Shown here piece by piece: positions 39,991-53,306 of a DNA stretch of 64,000 bases. The notes beneath the pieces were generated by a model. That model saw nothing but the letters and a program-made list of their open reading frames with translations, was not told where the DNA came from and searched no databases. The translations under genes and the position numbers were made by a program. The stretch is from Fomes fomentarius. Lineage: Eukaryota; Basidiomycota; Agaricomycetes; Polyporales; Polyporaceae. The stretch spans positions 248,001 through 312,000 of the forward strand of contig JABYQN010000010.1 of the NCBI GenBank assembly GCA_022606135.1. The letters run 5' to 3'. Position 1 is the stretch's first letter. Each line of letters begins with the position of its first letter.

Positions 39991-42900
39991 GCCCGCGAGC
40001 GACACGCGCGCAAAGTGGACCCTTCCTCCTCGTTCTTCGTTCTTCCCGGACTCTGAAAATCAGTTCGTCGGTGTACATAATATTGCTACTACCTGTCAGG
40101 TCCCCCCATGCAACCAAATATGCCAACGGGCAATGGCGGTGAGCCCAGCACCTTCCTTTTCCCCCTGCCACTGCCATCGCGGCATCCCTTGTACCTTGTT
40201 ATCGTTACCTGCGCGCGCGAGCAAGGGTGGGTTGTACTACAGCTTTCCAGCTTTATAGTTCCCTTCGCTAGGGGTCGTGTATATGTATGACGTGTTTGTT
40301 TGTACGACTTGAGTAGGCCGTCGCTATCGACATCACTGCTGAGTACGACGCGCAACCCTTGTCCCCGTTCGCGTGCTTGCCTGCTCATTTGCTCGCTCTG
40401 CCTCATCATGCTCCTGTTCGTCAAACTCGCCTCGCATTCGCACACTACATCGTACATCACGTAAACATCTGTCCCCGACTACGGCCATCTCCTCTTACAC
40501 CTCTTCTCGGATACGTCTACCTACTCTGTCCATCGTTCATCGTTCAATCCTTTCCTGCCTCCTTCTTCTCTCTCTCTCTCCACCATTGCTTTTCGACTAA
40601 ACTGTCTCGTGTGTTGTATGTAGAGTGGCGCCATATTCGCCACAAGCAATTGAAATCGTCCATGTACGTGTAATCTACCACTTATAATGTATGTCCAGCT
40701 GTTTCTCCCTCGAATGCGTTCCCCTCTGGGATCGCGGCTCGCTCGATCACAACTACCGCTACTTCCGTCTATCACTCGCTCGCTCCTCTAAGCCTGTCCA
40801 AGTCCACTTCTCGTTCGCGAAGTCCGTCCGTCTTCCATCACTCCAAAAACATTCTTCGAAATAGGCTGTTACCAAGACTGTCTATGCCGACGTATCTGCG
40901 TGATTGATACTGCAACTAGTACAAGTCTACAACGCACTCACGACGGGTACCGGTTCAACGGTCAAACGTCCAACTTGCAATTCTACTGACGTGAGAGCTA
41001 TGTCAGCAACGTCGGGTAGGGCGTCGGGTGGATACGATTCGTCCGCGTGGTACTCCTCCGGGTGCCGCCCGCCTCCGCAGGGGCGCAACAGTGGTGATCA
41101 TCCATGTGGTCGTTGAAGATTTCTCGGCTGCTGTCTGGAACATGTATTGAGAGAAGACTCTTCTGCATGTGTGACGTGGGAACAGCGCCCATACGTGACT
41201 TTGCTTGCTGACCGGTCACCATCACTGCATGGATGGATCTGAGAATCTCGATCTATGATGCCCGACCGAGTGGCTGCTGATAGGACAATGTTAGGCACTG
41301 TTCGCAGAAGAAGTCTGACCGGTTACCGTCAGACCTGACCACCGAAGTTAGCCGGTCAGATCTTTTTTTCTTTTCGGTCAGACCGGTCAGTATGCACGGG
41401 TACTTAACTTACCGTCCCCCTCGAATGTGATTGTGCAGTTGGAACTCTATCGGTATATCTATCTTCCAGAACACAGCAGCCTCAACCCTCCTCAACCGTG
41501 CTATCACGTCGCACGTTCTCCTCGGACCTCGAGGCTCGTGTACATAGCGAAGTGCGACCCTGACTCAGGCTCACGCTAGAATTCCACTGCTGATAATTCC
41601 AGAAGGCCAAACTTCGCTTGAGCTCGTAACAGTAACATATGAAGAGTCACAAACGCCCTCTACCTAGACTCTACTTACCCGACAACCTTCTACGGATTTC
41701 TGAGAGTCTTGTGTCAGCTAGCATGATCGGGTTTTAAAAGATCGTTTACACCCAGTCCGAGTCGAGCCTAGACCTCCGTTGAGCTCCTCGTTGGGTCACA
41801 GTCCGAGCCCTCAACCAACATGGTAGAGTTCGTGTCTAGTCTCATACCAAGACCCTCCGCACGGCGCTAATAAGTTCGTGTCTGCAAAATTCACTATTCC
41901 CTTCATGGTTGCGAGCGCTCGGTCGCTGAGTGAAAGAACAGATTACCCTTGGTGGTGTCAGGGCGCCTCCGCCACCGCCACCGTCTCGGACCCACATGTG
42001 TGCCACCGCTCCGATCTTACAATAGATTGCCATGACTATGCCGGTGCAGAGCTAGGCTCGTGGCTGAACGCCACCACAGACGGAGATTGGATGGCTAATA
42101 TGAAGATGTCCAACAGAGTTTTTAGCTGCGATCGACAGCGCCAGAGACGCAAGCTCGTCGCGGGGTTCGTCATCGATCCATCAAAAGAGTCGGTCGTTTG
42201 GTATCTGTAGAAACCCGTCGTGATACTTACCTGCAGCAGCAGCAAAAACTCCGGGTAGCGGTGCTTGCTCCGTCAAAACCAGAAGTCTGCAATATAAAAA
42301 AGAGCCGTTACTTACATTGCTGCGACGGTCGGAGCGCAGTAGAATGGTTGCGTCTTCCTGTGGAAAGTAATTCCACAATCATCTTTCACCCAACATTGTT
42401 CCACACCTGATCATTCTTTCTATGAATGTCGGGCGACAGAAAACCCCGTATTCCCTCTCAGGACTATAAACAGCGTTGGAATCTTTGTCGGACTCTGCCT
42501 GGAAGCGTGCTGTTAATCATAACATCCTCATCCCGTGGTCCGTCCTTGATCGACCAGCATGCACTATCGAAAGTGCTACATGTTCACCAGGCACTCTGTT
42601 TTGACCAGCAGCCTCGGAATGGCACCTCCTTTTTTAGGGGCCCGGGGCCCGCGAAGGAGCGAGGGAGGCGGCACTGTGGCTGTCTGTTCGTTCCAGTTGC
42701 AAGGCGTGCGCTCGTTCATCTGAGAATAAATGACTAGTCACCAGACATGGCGATCTCATTGGCTCTGCGCGCAACCAAGTGTGTATCCACAAATGACAGG
42801 GTAAAGTGTCCTAGCATTGACGATCCTGCTCTCTAGAACAACAATGTTAACGAGCGTGATGCAAGGATGGTAGTAGGGGTAATGACAGTAGTGATACCAG

Positions 42901-43171
42901 TATAGCGAATAGCGGAAGACCATGATGATAACGAGCGAGAGTGCAGCGAATGGATGTGATGACAAGTAGTAACAAGCATGACCAGTAAAATCTATGGCCG
43001 GTCGGTCTACGATAATGAGTGGCAAGTGTGGCAAGTGTGGCAGCAATACTAATACAGTCTATAATCAGCCTTCTGGCGCATTGAAACAGTCGAACAGTCC
43101 GAGAACCTGTTGGATAAATAAAACCAACCTTCCCTCCACACCCGGATCCCTCTAGTACAGCAGGGGAGCCT
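39991..43171. other. 3.2-kb gene-poor region
   Basis: No supported gene. Pyrimidine-rich tract at 40560-40600. A cluster of CCGGTC/GACCGG words at 41205-41395 is listed separately. Short frames (e.g. 41878-42210) show no domain. Confidence 0.4.
41205..41395. repeat. Cluster of inverted GACCGGTC words
   Basis: CTGACCGGTCACC (41209), GTCTGACCGGTTACCGTCAG (41311), GCCGGTCAGATC (41351) and GGTCAGACCGGTCAG (41377) lie within 190 bp around a T-rich stretch. Several pairs can form hairpins. Could be the end of a DNA element or a transcription-factor site array. Confidence 0.5.
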
Positions 43172-46100
43172 TCAAGCACACGCATACTGCACATACCTCT
43201 GCACAAGCTCCTCGTCGATCGCACAATCGACCAAAGCCCCCGCCGCGCGCCTCGCCTGCGTCGCAGCCAGCGGCGGCACCGGGCTCGTCACCAGCAGCTC
43301 CTCGAGGTACTCAACAACCTCCCACGCAGGAAGCTCCGGGTCCTTCCGGACCGCATCCAGGAACTCGCCCATCGGCACCTCGCGCAACAGCTGCGCCCTC
43401 CGCGAGCGCAAGGCCGCGAGCGCAGACACGACGCGCGCCCAGGGCGTGGAGAGCACGTTGTCGAGCGTGTAGTAGCGCACGGGGCGCGGCGCGGGCTGTG
43501 CGCTGCCGTGCGCGGCCTCGCGGAAGAGGATGTCCGCGGCGACGTCCACGGGGAGCCAGCGGACGGGTGCGAGGCCGGTCGGGATGATCCCGAGCGCGTC
43601 GGCGGAACGGAGGAGGCGGGGGATGTACTCGGTCTTCGCCCATGCCCCAGTCGCGAGCGCACCGGAGAGCTGCCCACAGCGGACGACGGTGAGGCGGAGG
43701 GCGGGGCGCTGCGCTTGGGCGTTCTGGAGGACTTGTTCCGAGACGTACTTGCTGAGCGAGTAGCCTTGGGGAAGCGCGAACTCGGGCGAGTTGAGTGGCG
43801 CTTCGGGCACAGGCGAGGAGAACGGCCAGCGAGCGACGGCGCCGATCGAGGAGACGAAGGCGATGTGTGGGGGATGGACGAAGGGAGAGGAGAGCGCGAG
43901 ATCGATAATTGCGCGTACTCCGGCGACATGGGGCTCGAAGGAGGGCAGGAAGAGGTTGAAGTTGAGGAGCCATGCGTTATGCACGATTTGCGTGAGCTCG
44001 GAGGCAAGCTAGGCAGGAGAAAGAGGTGAGTCTACAAGTAGAGACATGAGATAGTCCGTGACGTACCTTCGAGTAAATCTCATCGCTGAGCCCGAGTCTC
44101 GCCTTGCCCACCTCAATCTCGACGAACTCGACACGTCCAGCCTTCACAGCTGCACGGAGCACATCCACATCAAGACCCTTATCCGCAAACGCGGCCTCCT
44201 GGCGACCGGTCATGGAGCGCGTCGCATGTCCACGGTTGAGCAAGTACACCTTCTTGACGCTGCTCTGAGCAAGTAGGTGTGCAACGTACGCCGCGCCCAG
44301 AGAGCCAGTGGTACCTGTGACCGCATACACGTCGCCATCCTCCGGCAGAGGCAGCGTGCCAAAGTGGTAGCGGAAGCCATGCGTATACTTCTCGATCATC
44401 TCGTCAACGCCCGCCAACGGGGACGGCTCCGCCACAGCGGCGGGCACCACGGCCTCAGAGGACGCGCCGACGGGCTCAGGCTTCGCACCAGCAAACGCAC
44501 GAAGGTAGCGTGCGAGCAGCGTGCACGTCGGGTGGGCGTACACGACGTTGCGCGGGACGGGCGTCTCGATGCCCGCGCGGCGCACGGCGGCGGCGAGCGC
44601 GGTGCGAAGCTTAGTCGCGATGAGCGAGTCCATGCCGTTTCTGAAGAAGTCGTCCTCGGGGCCGAGTTTCCTCCCGAGCGCATCCTTGACGACGTGCTGG
44701 ACGAAGCCGATGACGGCGGCCACCTCTTCGACCTCTGGGTCCTCCTCGGACGATGACGAGCAGGACGACGAGGGGGCGGAGACGGGGAAGACGGGGTGTT
44801 CGTTCTCCGCGTCCACGCCGCGCTCGAGGGCCTCGTACGCACGGTCGATGTCGTCGTTGTAAAGCGCGAGCGAAGCCTTCGTCTTGACGGTGCCTTTGTC
44901 CGAGACGAGGAAGGGGCGGTCTGGGCGCGCGACGAGGACCATTCCGCGGAGCAGGCGCGAGTGCTGGGGCACGATCTTGTTCACATGTCCCTCGATGTGC
45001 GGCCAGATGAGTTCGAGGTACCGCTGGACGCCTTCGTCGGTGTCCAGTCCGCCATCCTTGAGGAGCTGCGCGGGCGGGCTGACGACCGCGCCGTTGACAA
45101 AATGTCCCGCGCCGAAGATGATGGCGTGATAGATGTGCGGAGACGCGCAGAGGAGCTCCTCTGTGAGAATGAGAAGGGAAGAGGTCAGGACAATGTTCGT
45201 GATACGGAACACTGTGGAGAACGCGGAGAGGGAAGAGAGCGCTCTGATCCAGGGTACGAGCACGGGCGTGGCGGAGAATATCTCCTGCTCCGCAAGGATC
45301 CCGATCCGTAGGAAGCGCATGACATGAATGGGGAAGGCGACATACCTAATTGTTTGTTGTCTGTCTTCTCACCGTTGCTGAGAACCGTCTGAAATGATGA
45401 AGAACCCTCAGTGTTTATGTCAGAAGCGTATGGGCGGTGATCGACTTACGACATCGTCCAAACGTCCGGCGGGCTTCCACAGGTGTGCTTTGTCTGGGTC
45501 AGGGTGCTGCAACCAACCATCGACAGTCGCGAAGCCGATGGGGTCAAGTGAGTTGACGATGGGGGGCGTGGCATGGATGGGCTGGGAAATCGGGACACGG
45601 ACATGAGCGTCAGCAGCAGCAAGACGAAGAGGAAAGAGAAAACTCACCGAGACAAGGAGGTTGTACCGCATGTGCGGGTCGCCCTTCATCGGATACCAGT
45701 TGAACTCGTAGTAGTCGACGAGGCGCATGTACGGCCAGTCCATGGGATCTGCGCCCTGTTCGTATGACGAGCGCGCGAGCGGACCAGCCTCGGTCCTGCC
45801 AAGTCGGGAGTCAGTTCAACGTTACCATCAAGGATCAAAGAACGGAAGGACGTACGAGCCACCCCATGCGATCAAGCGGACACCGTTCTGGACGAGGTAG
45901 TTGCCCGCGTTCTCGCGCAGGGGCGCTCCTCCCCAGAACACCGTGTTCTGTGCCGCGAGCGTGGCCTGTCATCAATAGGACGATGTCATCAGCACTGCGT
46001 ATGGCCAAGGTGAAACACGGTTGAGCTACTCACGACACCCTCAGCGTCCCGCGAGTCGGCGATGTCCTCGAGCATGCTCGGCGGCAGTGACGCGTCGACC

Positions 46101-47392
46101 TTGCGGCCGTTGTGCTTGAGGATGCGGAGGTGTCGCAGGATGGTGTCCACCGAAATTGAGCGCCATGCGTCCACACACAAGAAAGACGCGCCCGAACCCA
46201 GGAAGAATGGGAAGGACTGTGTGGGACGGCACATTCTGTCAGCGGATGCCTGACATCAGCATAGACAGATGAAAGACATACTGCGCAGATCCCGCCAGCC
46301 TGCGCATGCGAATTGTTAGCCCATCTCAGCACATGTTTCTGGGAACTGGACTGCGACACCTACATGGAACATGGGGAAACACGTATAGAGTACGTCGTCG
46401 TTGCACTTCGCACGATCACGGCCGTTGGCTGCACTGATCGCAAGCAGGAACTCGTGGGGCCATGCAATCGCCTTCGGATGACCTACAGATCATGAGGCAG
46501 GCATTAGCGTCGTGATTCACATGGAGGGAGGCGTAGTCGTGAAGGGATGTATGAGGCAGCGCTTTGGGCTGATGATGGCGGTATAGCCCTACCACTCCTC
46601 GGACGGCGAGGTCCATACGGCACGCCGGAAGCACAGGCGGGAGAAGCAGGAGAACTGTATGAATATATTGGGCGAAGAGACGTACCCGTTGAGCCGGAGG
46701 TGTGGAGGAAGATAACGCCGCCTTCTGCTTCTTTGCGGAGGTCGGCTGCAGCAACGTTTGCCGACTCCGCGAGGAAGTCAGCGGCTCGTCCGAGTCCGTC
46801 ACGTGTCGCGTCCGCGGAGATGGGAGGACGTGCGATAACAGTCGGAGTAACACCGGTCGCGGCGTCTGTCTTCAGGATATCTGCATGGAGGTGGCTGATA
46901 GCGCTGTCCACGACGACTGCGCTACAGTGGGTCGTCTGCATGAGGTGGAGGATGGCATCGGGGGAGTTGCGAACAGAGATGAGAAGAACCTGGAGGAAAG
47001 CATACGGTCAATTAACAACTGGTATCGGCCGCCTCCGGGGACATAGAAGAAAAACGCACCTGCCATCGCAATGTGATCATGGCCACTAGGTCTACGAGGA
47101 AGTCGTAGTTGCTCTCCGCGAGTAGACCGACCACGACGCGGTCCGACCCAAGTGGACGAGGCTCAAGGCCGGTAACCTCCATGAGGTAGTCAGCACGGTC
47201 GAAGACATCTGAGAGGAACTGTCGCCAGGTGATAGAGGTAATGGACGCTTCATATTCGATGGGTGAGTCCTGAAGATAGCAGACGACTTCGCGGTCCGGG
47301 TGCGCCTGTGCGACACGGAGAAGGTACTCTGGCACCGGGACCGTAGGCGGGAATGGTGGGGACACGAAGGTCGACGAGCTCGAGGACGACAT
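43172..47392 (-). CDS. Adenylate-forming reductase (A-T-R, NRPS-like)
   Basis: Predicted to adenylate a carboxylic acid with ATP, load it on a phosphopantetheine arm and release it by NAD(P)H reduction to an aldehyde or alcohol. Eleven exons: 47060-47392, 46686-46989, 46364-46482, 46282-46299, 46034-46216, 45856-45965, 45648-45795, 45450-45581, 45346-45388, 44067-45160, 43172-44008; 1106 residues. Domains: A (about 20-570) with HTSGSTG (206-212), FPMFHAGG, GSTEAGP (about 355) and GRLDDV/NGEKT (about 444-456); T with GMDSL, the Ser near 641 being the attachment site; R with the Rossmann motif TGTTGSLG (about 745), QIVHNAWLLNFN, and YSLSK (about 911) carrying the reductase Tyr and Lys. No condensation or thioesterase domain, as in Lys2-like and basidiomycete carboxylate reductases. 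The acid is unknown. An AATAAATA box lies 63 bp upstream of the ATG. Confidence 0.9.
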
Positions 47393-47480
47393 GGCCAAGA
47401 TGGAGGTGAGGAATGACAGCCCTGCTATACCGCCGGACGCAAGCGCACAAAGGGTATTTATTCAAGTGCGAACAGTGTCG
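47393..47480 (-). promoter_or_regulatory. Core promoter of the A-T-R reductase
   Basis: Read on the minus strand, a TATA-like AATAAATA (47455-47462) lies 63 bp before the start ATG at 47392. No other element is assigned. Confidence 0.4.
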
Positions 47481-50400
47481 GCATCTCGGACTCTGGGAGG
47501 AGGATGGGAGGAGGAGTACTGGATCTGTGCGAGATTCCGATTGAGACGTGGGCCGCGAGCCCATGGAACCGGCCGAGACTGCATCAGTGAGTTAATTGGT
47601 GAATATCAGAGAGACCGCGCGATGGGAAAGGAGACATTTGTCGCATGTGGCAGTTCGAATCAGACCCACCGACGCTCTGCTTTCGTGAGAGTGACCATGG
47701 AATAAACTGTCACACGTCACGCTGTACCCCTTTTCGCAGCGCAAATTCCGGCGCGGCTCCGAGTCTGCCCAGCTAGCTTGGATTCCATGCCTCCTATCTT
47801 TCTATACCGGCGACCTTTGGGGGCACATTATGGCACATTCCGCTCCAACTGCAGGGATCGACAGAGACCACATGGTTTAGCGCCATGTGGGGTCGTCTAG
47901 CGACTCATCAAGCTTAAGCGTATATCACAGGCCTCGAGTAAGCGTTTTGGCTCGCCCACATGCTAAGCCGGTGTAAAGATTTACCTCCTGACGTACTCCG
48001 TAAGACTCCGTAGATACCGTCTAGCCTCGTCCCTGCAGGCTGCACGCAGAGAGCATGACAATGTTTCGCCGTACCAGAAGAATTCTCCAGCAGGCCTGGA
48101 CTACGTATCGACAGTGGATAGGATCCCACCCAGTATAGCCGGCGCCATCTGATGCCTTGTTATGCATACGATTTACAAGGCACTTGTAGTATGGCCGCAC
48201 CAGGCTATCATATGTACCGCGCACCTGTACAAAAAACAGAATTCCAACCGCGTAAACGCAGAATTGCTGACCCCGAGATATCCGAACTGAGGTCGTCTGT
48301 ACTCTGCACCGTACGGTATCAGTACTCCAAGCTATTACTCCCTCTTTCCAGCGACCGCCGCATCGGGAGGGAGATACTAAAAGAGGCAGGTCCGAGGCAT
48401 AACTAGTGGCATCTTGGCAGGTTCCCGGAAGAAGCCCGCAGAGAGAAGAAGTAGAAGAAGTTCAGGAAAACCACTTCTTGCACTAATCTCTCGCCTGTTA
48501 CTTGAGCGTTCCCGAGCTCGTGCCTTTCCGGCCACGGCTTCTGTTGATATGTGCCTGCTAACACTACGTACTTACTCATATGCATGTAGAAAGTGTACAC
48601 GCTTCGGATGAGTGCGTGCGCTGCTTCTAGGGCCTTTCGTACCTGCTTCTCCGCGTCCTATGCTAGATTGGTATATGATCGATATCGACGACTGACAGAG
48701 TCGGGATGCATAATCGCCATATGGAATTGGCAGAGGTGGTGATAGGGAGGGCGCCGAAAGTGACAACTCGAAGGACCAAGTGGTAAATAACTTCGAAAGT
48801 CCACAGTTACTTGAGGCCCCACACATGGCCACAACGTCGGACGCATGCACACCTGTCGACCATATCAGGAAGAATGCCACAAGTGGCAGACCGGTCTACC
48901 CCGCGCGAAGCGGAATTATAGGGGACGTGACCCAGCCATGGCTTGAGGAAATGCTTATGGGACTGACGGCTATGACAGTTGTGAACTTCTTCAAACTATT
49001 TCATGATCATGACGTTATGATGAAGGCCGGGTTCTGAACTTCTCAGTGATGACAGTGGGAAGAACTCAGACTGAAAGTAGGTCAGGGCTCGGACGCCAAT
49101 GGGGATACGACGAGGAGGAGGAGGAAGAGGACTAATTTCGGTGAAACCACGAGACACGCTGTAGCTCAGTTACCCCACATGAGCAATGCACATCTGCGCG
49201 ATCTACCAGGTACGGTGGGAGATGCACACGTACATCCGCACATGGAACCAGGTGCCTATGCCGGGGCGGTAAGCCTTTGCAGCTTCTATAGACTATATAT
49301 GCTGATGTGCCTGCTCCGAGTCCACAATGCACGCCAGGGGGACAATTCGAAGCTGATGTGGATGGATAGAAGGCTGAGACTATGACTGCGAATCTCAGTA
49401 AGTATCGTCAGAAGCCCGAAGCTCCACATCAGGACTCCGCGGTCAGAACAGCGGTCACGACCGGGCGCGCGTCTTGATCTCGCTTTACTGTGCCTTTGGG
49501 AACTCAGCAGGCGCGAACGCGAGGGCGGATCGGGTATGTACAGTGTGAGCCTTCTTGTGGCATTGACATTGACACCGCGAGCCGTGAGCCACCACGCGTC
49601 AAGATGACGTACAGACCCAAGGCCATATCGACAGCTACGGGCCGACGGGGTTGGCTCGCTGGCAATCTGCACACTTGGCTCCAGGGACGAAACACATCGA
49701 GCTTGGGGACGCCGACGCGGTATAGGATATGGGCCTTTTGCGTGTATGTTGTGCATATGGCGGGTGACGTGCAAATTCGGGGTCAAGGCGAAACCTGATG
49801 GTGAGCGCGCGACGGAAATGATTCCAGTCTCGATGCGCCGTCGAACCGGACTCTGCCAAAGGTTCTCACCATATCTGTCCAGAATCGAATGCAAGACACT
49901 TCCCTACTCAGTAACTGAACTTACACGCTGAGTCGTCATATGTTATGGTGCGTGGATGATCGCAGCTCGCTCGCCACGAGACAATGTGATACTGATATGA
50001 GTTGCACGTATGTCAAACGTACAGCGTACCACCGCCGGGCACAGCGCATATGCGCTCTGTTGATTTGATGAGTGTTCATTCCGCGATTGAACGGAGCTCA
50101 CAGTCGCATCACTGCATAATATCAATACATACATAATTACTCACTGATGTGTTCACACCATTCCATCTCGACGTTTGATTGTGCTTTTTGTGTGCGAGTA
50201 GGGCTGTGCCGGGTGTGCGACAGCCGTGGACATGCGAGTTGCTGAGCACGTTGTCCAGACACGTAGACGAAACGGCAAGGTCAGCATGGCACAAGAAGGA
50301 TAGTGGGGACTGACAACGCAACGACATTGCTCACTCACGCAGTTTGACAGCACCGAGGAGAGAGCTGTTGGCATGCAATATTCCAGTGTGTAACCCTGAG

Positions 50401-52679
50401 CCTGCCCTGAGCGTGTGGCTAGAGACGGCTCCCGCGTCGCGCTGGACCCGCGGGAGTCGCGGGTCGACATCCGACGTCAAGCTACTAGCCGCAAAGTATC
50501 GCTGACAAGGGAGATGAGTAGTCAGCACGCGCGAAGTGTAAGGGTCACCGGCTTACCGAACAACGACAATCGGAAATGTGCAGGCTAGCCGCTACATTTT
50601 TACTTGTCGTTAGGAGAGTTGAATAGATGTGTATCCTTTCTTACTCGGCCCGCACATCCTGGTAGCTATTAGTAGGACGTCGGCCTTTGTGCGTTCAGGA
50701 CCCACTGACTCCCGCCGCTGCGACCCTTGCCTGGCAGCTACCAAGTCAACACGCGAGCGCAGTCCGCAAGCTCTTGTCAACCGTGAAGGGTCGCCAGGTG
50801 TGCGCAGCTCGCTGGGTAACCGTAATCTTCGTTCGAAATTGCAGTGAAACCTGGGATTGACGTTGTCAACGCACGGGCGAAGCGAGTTCAGAGCGCTCAC
50901 TCTGGCTTGCTTGAAGTTGTCATATTCGTATATGCCAGTGAACCGGCCGCGTGAGGATGGTGAGACCGGTGGCCACGCGCACGAGAGCACTTTATCGAGA
51001 AGCGATGCGACGGCGTTGATTAAGTACAGCCTAGGCATCGGGCGACGTGGGGAGCACAGGTTCGGGTGTAGGTTCGGTAGTCAGTGGGAGCTGGAAGTCG
51101 TCGACCCCGCCGGTTCGGGAGGGATGCGGGGTCATATTCGCCGTCGGGATTCTCGCATACGGTCGTTAGGAATCGCGTGGGTGCTACGCAGCTGCAACGG
51201 TACTGTCTCGACTCTCCAGAGTGGATCATGAGGGCGACGACGACCGCAACGTCGCCGCTTGATTGCGTACCTACGTTGTCATATTTTAGTGAAGTTCCGC
51301 TGGTCTCGTAAGTGATGTAACGAAGGGTGTCTGGAAGTTACAAGCTAGCGAATGTGACGTACGAACCTAGTACGAACGCCGCTTTTGTCTGTGCCGCAAA
51401 AAGATGAAACTATGCGAGGTGGGGTCAACGGCGCGGGTGTGACGACGCCGTTATCTTGCGTTGCCTCAGCCATTATAGAGCTGAACTAGGTCAGACGTGG
51501 CTAGTGTTTTCCATTATCCGTCAACTTGAAACTCTCCGATATCGGAACAACGGCGAGCATAAAGTGTGGCTGACAGGGACTCAGCGCTGCTACATGTCCG
51601 CGTTGGGCGGAAACTTCCACTCCTCCTCGGGATCCTCCTCCATCGAATTACGTTTCACATATGTCTATCAAAGTACTTACTAGTAAGTAGCACCCCGATG
51701 CTGGCTGAGGTGAAGTTCCGAGATACAGCTAGACTCTCCAGAGACTCTAGGGTATGATGCAGGAGTGAGCAAAAGGCGTGCTTAGATACCCCTTGAATAC
51801 GGCAGGATGTCGGAGATGGTCCTTGAATCAGCCGCAGACGTTGTCGTCCCTGTTTGGACGGCGCTCATTTCACTGCCCAGCCCACCGGACCGTGGTCCCG
51901 GGTACTTAACTTCGCCAGTGCGGCCTTGACTTGGTCGCCTCTGTTGCCGGGACTACACCTTACACGACCACTCCAAGTATAGTCACTGCCAAGTCACGAC
52001 TGGTGAATCCACTCTTGAGCTCCGTCGCCCGACGGAGTAAGCTGGAGCGCGTGAAGGTAAGCACGCGGCAGTGGAATCAACTTGCATGTTCTTCAAGGTG
52101 CACATTCCTTTTACGGTGGCCGCTCAGAGAGTCATCCGAGTTAACGATCGCTGTTTGTTCGCCACACACTTCGAAAGGGCTGACTGTTGATCGACGCCGT
52201 CTCACTCGGCTGCTGCTAGTACCTAGTACGACATTTGACTGGCATGTTCGGATGCCACTGCTCTTCACCTCGGCGGCCGGTACATCCTGAGGTATCTGAC
52301 CGACACAAACCTCAACACGGAGGCCAAGACTCGCTTGGATCGACATCATGTCAATTCTCTACTCATCGTTGGTCTCAGTAGACTATTAGTAGTAGTTCGT
52401 GGGGACCGGCTGCGAGACGGTCATGCATAAGACCATCCGTGTAAGGTGACAGTGAGTAACAGTATTCGGGCGCTGTTCTTCTTCCACGATCATATCCAAT
52501 AACGGTTCCCTATCGTAAACAGATCATCAATTGTGAAGTTCGGCGAAGGGGAACACAGCGCCGAGGTACCGAATATGGACCGTCCCTTGTTAGCCCGCCA
52601 AAGAGCTGAACGAGGGCCAGGATGTCCATCCTCCACCGGCCAACCCCAGCCTCCGCCGGGCTGGTGCCAGCCGCATCGA

Positions 52680-53306
52680 TATAAAACCCGAGCCAGTTGA
52701 CGGACTGCTCTCTCCTCAGTACCACCATGTCCGCTCCCCTCTGCAGCACTCTTATCTGTTCGCCTCGAGCTACGCTCTCAGACACACGTCTATGTGGCTA
52801 GAGATAGAGCGAGGGTGAAGACACAGTACACCTCACCTAGTCCGTCCCCCTTCATTCGCGACGGACTGTATCGGACATCCTCATATCTCAGGTGAGTTCT
52901 GATATGATACTTCCCTCTCTAACACTACTGACATGGGTAATAGGGGGTCGTCCGGAACGATGCGCCGCTGTATACCACTGCGGCGTATTTGTCGAACCCA
53001 AGTTTTCCCTAGACGGGAACCACGGCGTGCACACTTTCACACACCACATCACCGCCTTCCCTTCATGATGTGCGCCGTACGGCACAGCTGGCACTATCGT
53101 ATTGTACGTCTCATCCCTTCTGCACACTCCCCATGTTCCCTCTGATCATCCCCTTCTGGTACCCAGTGAGCATGCTCATCATGGCCAGCCGCCCCGTCGT
53201 GTATAAGCCCACCTGGTGGCATCCGACGTTCGCGTCACGTACTGCTCAGGCTCCTGCCCCACCCGATAAGCCGTACCCATTGGACGCAGGGTGTAATGGT
53301 AGATGA
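52680..53306 (+). other. Possible small multi-exon gene with TATA box
   Basis: TATAAAA at 52680-52686 is followed 41 bp later by CCACCATGT (ATG 52727). The frame MSAPLCSTLICSPRATLSD ends after 23 codons. Plausible introns follow: GTGAGTTCTG (52892) to GTAATAG (52943), and GTACGTCTCATC (53104) to TACCCAG (53167). Between them an open stretch reads ATDCIGHPHISGG and then GVFVEPKFSLDGNHGVHTFT. The exons cannot be joined with confidence and no family is recognised. It may be a young or decayed gene. Confidence 0.25.

Noticed and set aside
45161..45345. Extra coding sequence in the A-T-R reductase before EELLCAS
   Set aside because: The frame is open, but a 185-nt GT-AG intron (45161-45345) joins NKQL to EELLCASPHIYHAIIFG, which matches the usual A-domain order; the open stretch is intronic.
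47640..47690. GTTCGAATC-like word resembling a tRNA T-arm
   Set aside because: No matching acceptor stem, D-arm or anticodon arm in the flanks; no other tRNA-like fold was found in the window.
51931..52290. 119-codon plus-strand ORF with Ser/Thr-rich sequence
   Set aside because: No recognisable domain or promoter, and no second copy.
52727..52798. Possible pheromone precursor (short Cys-containing peptide)
   Set aside because: The 23-codon peptide does not end in a CaaX box and no pheromone receptor gene is nearby.
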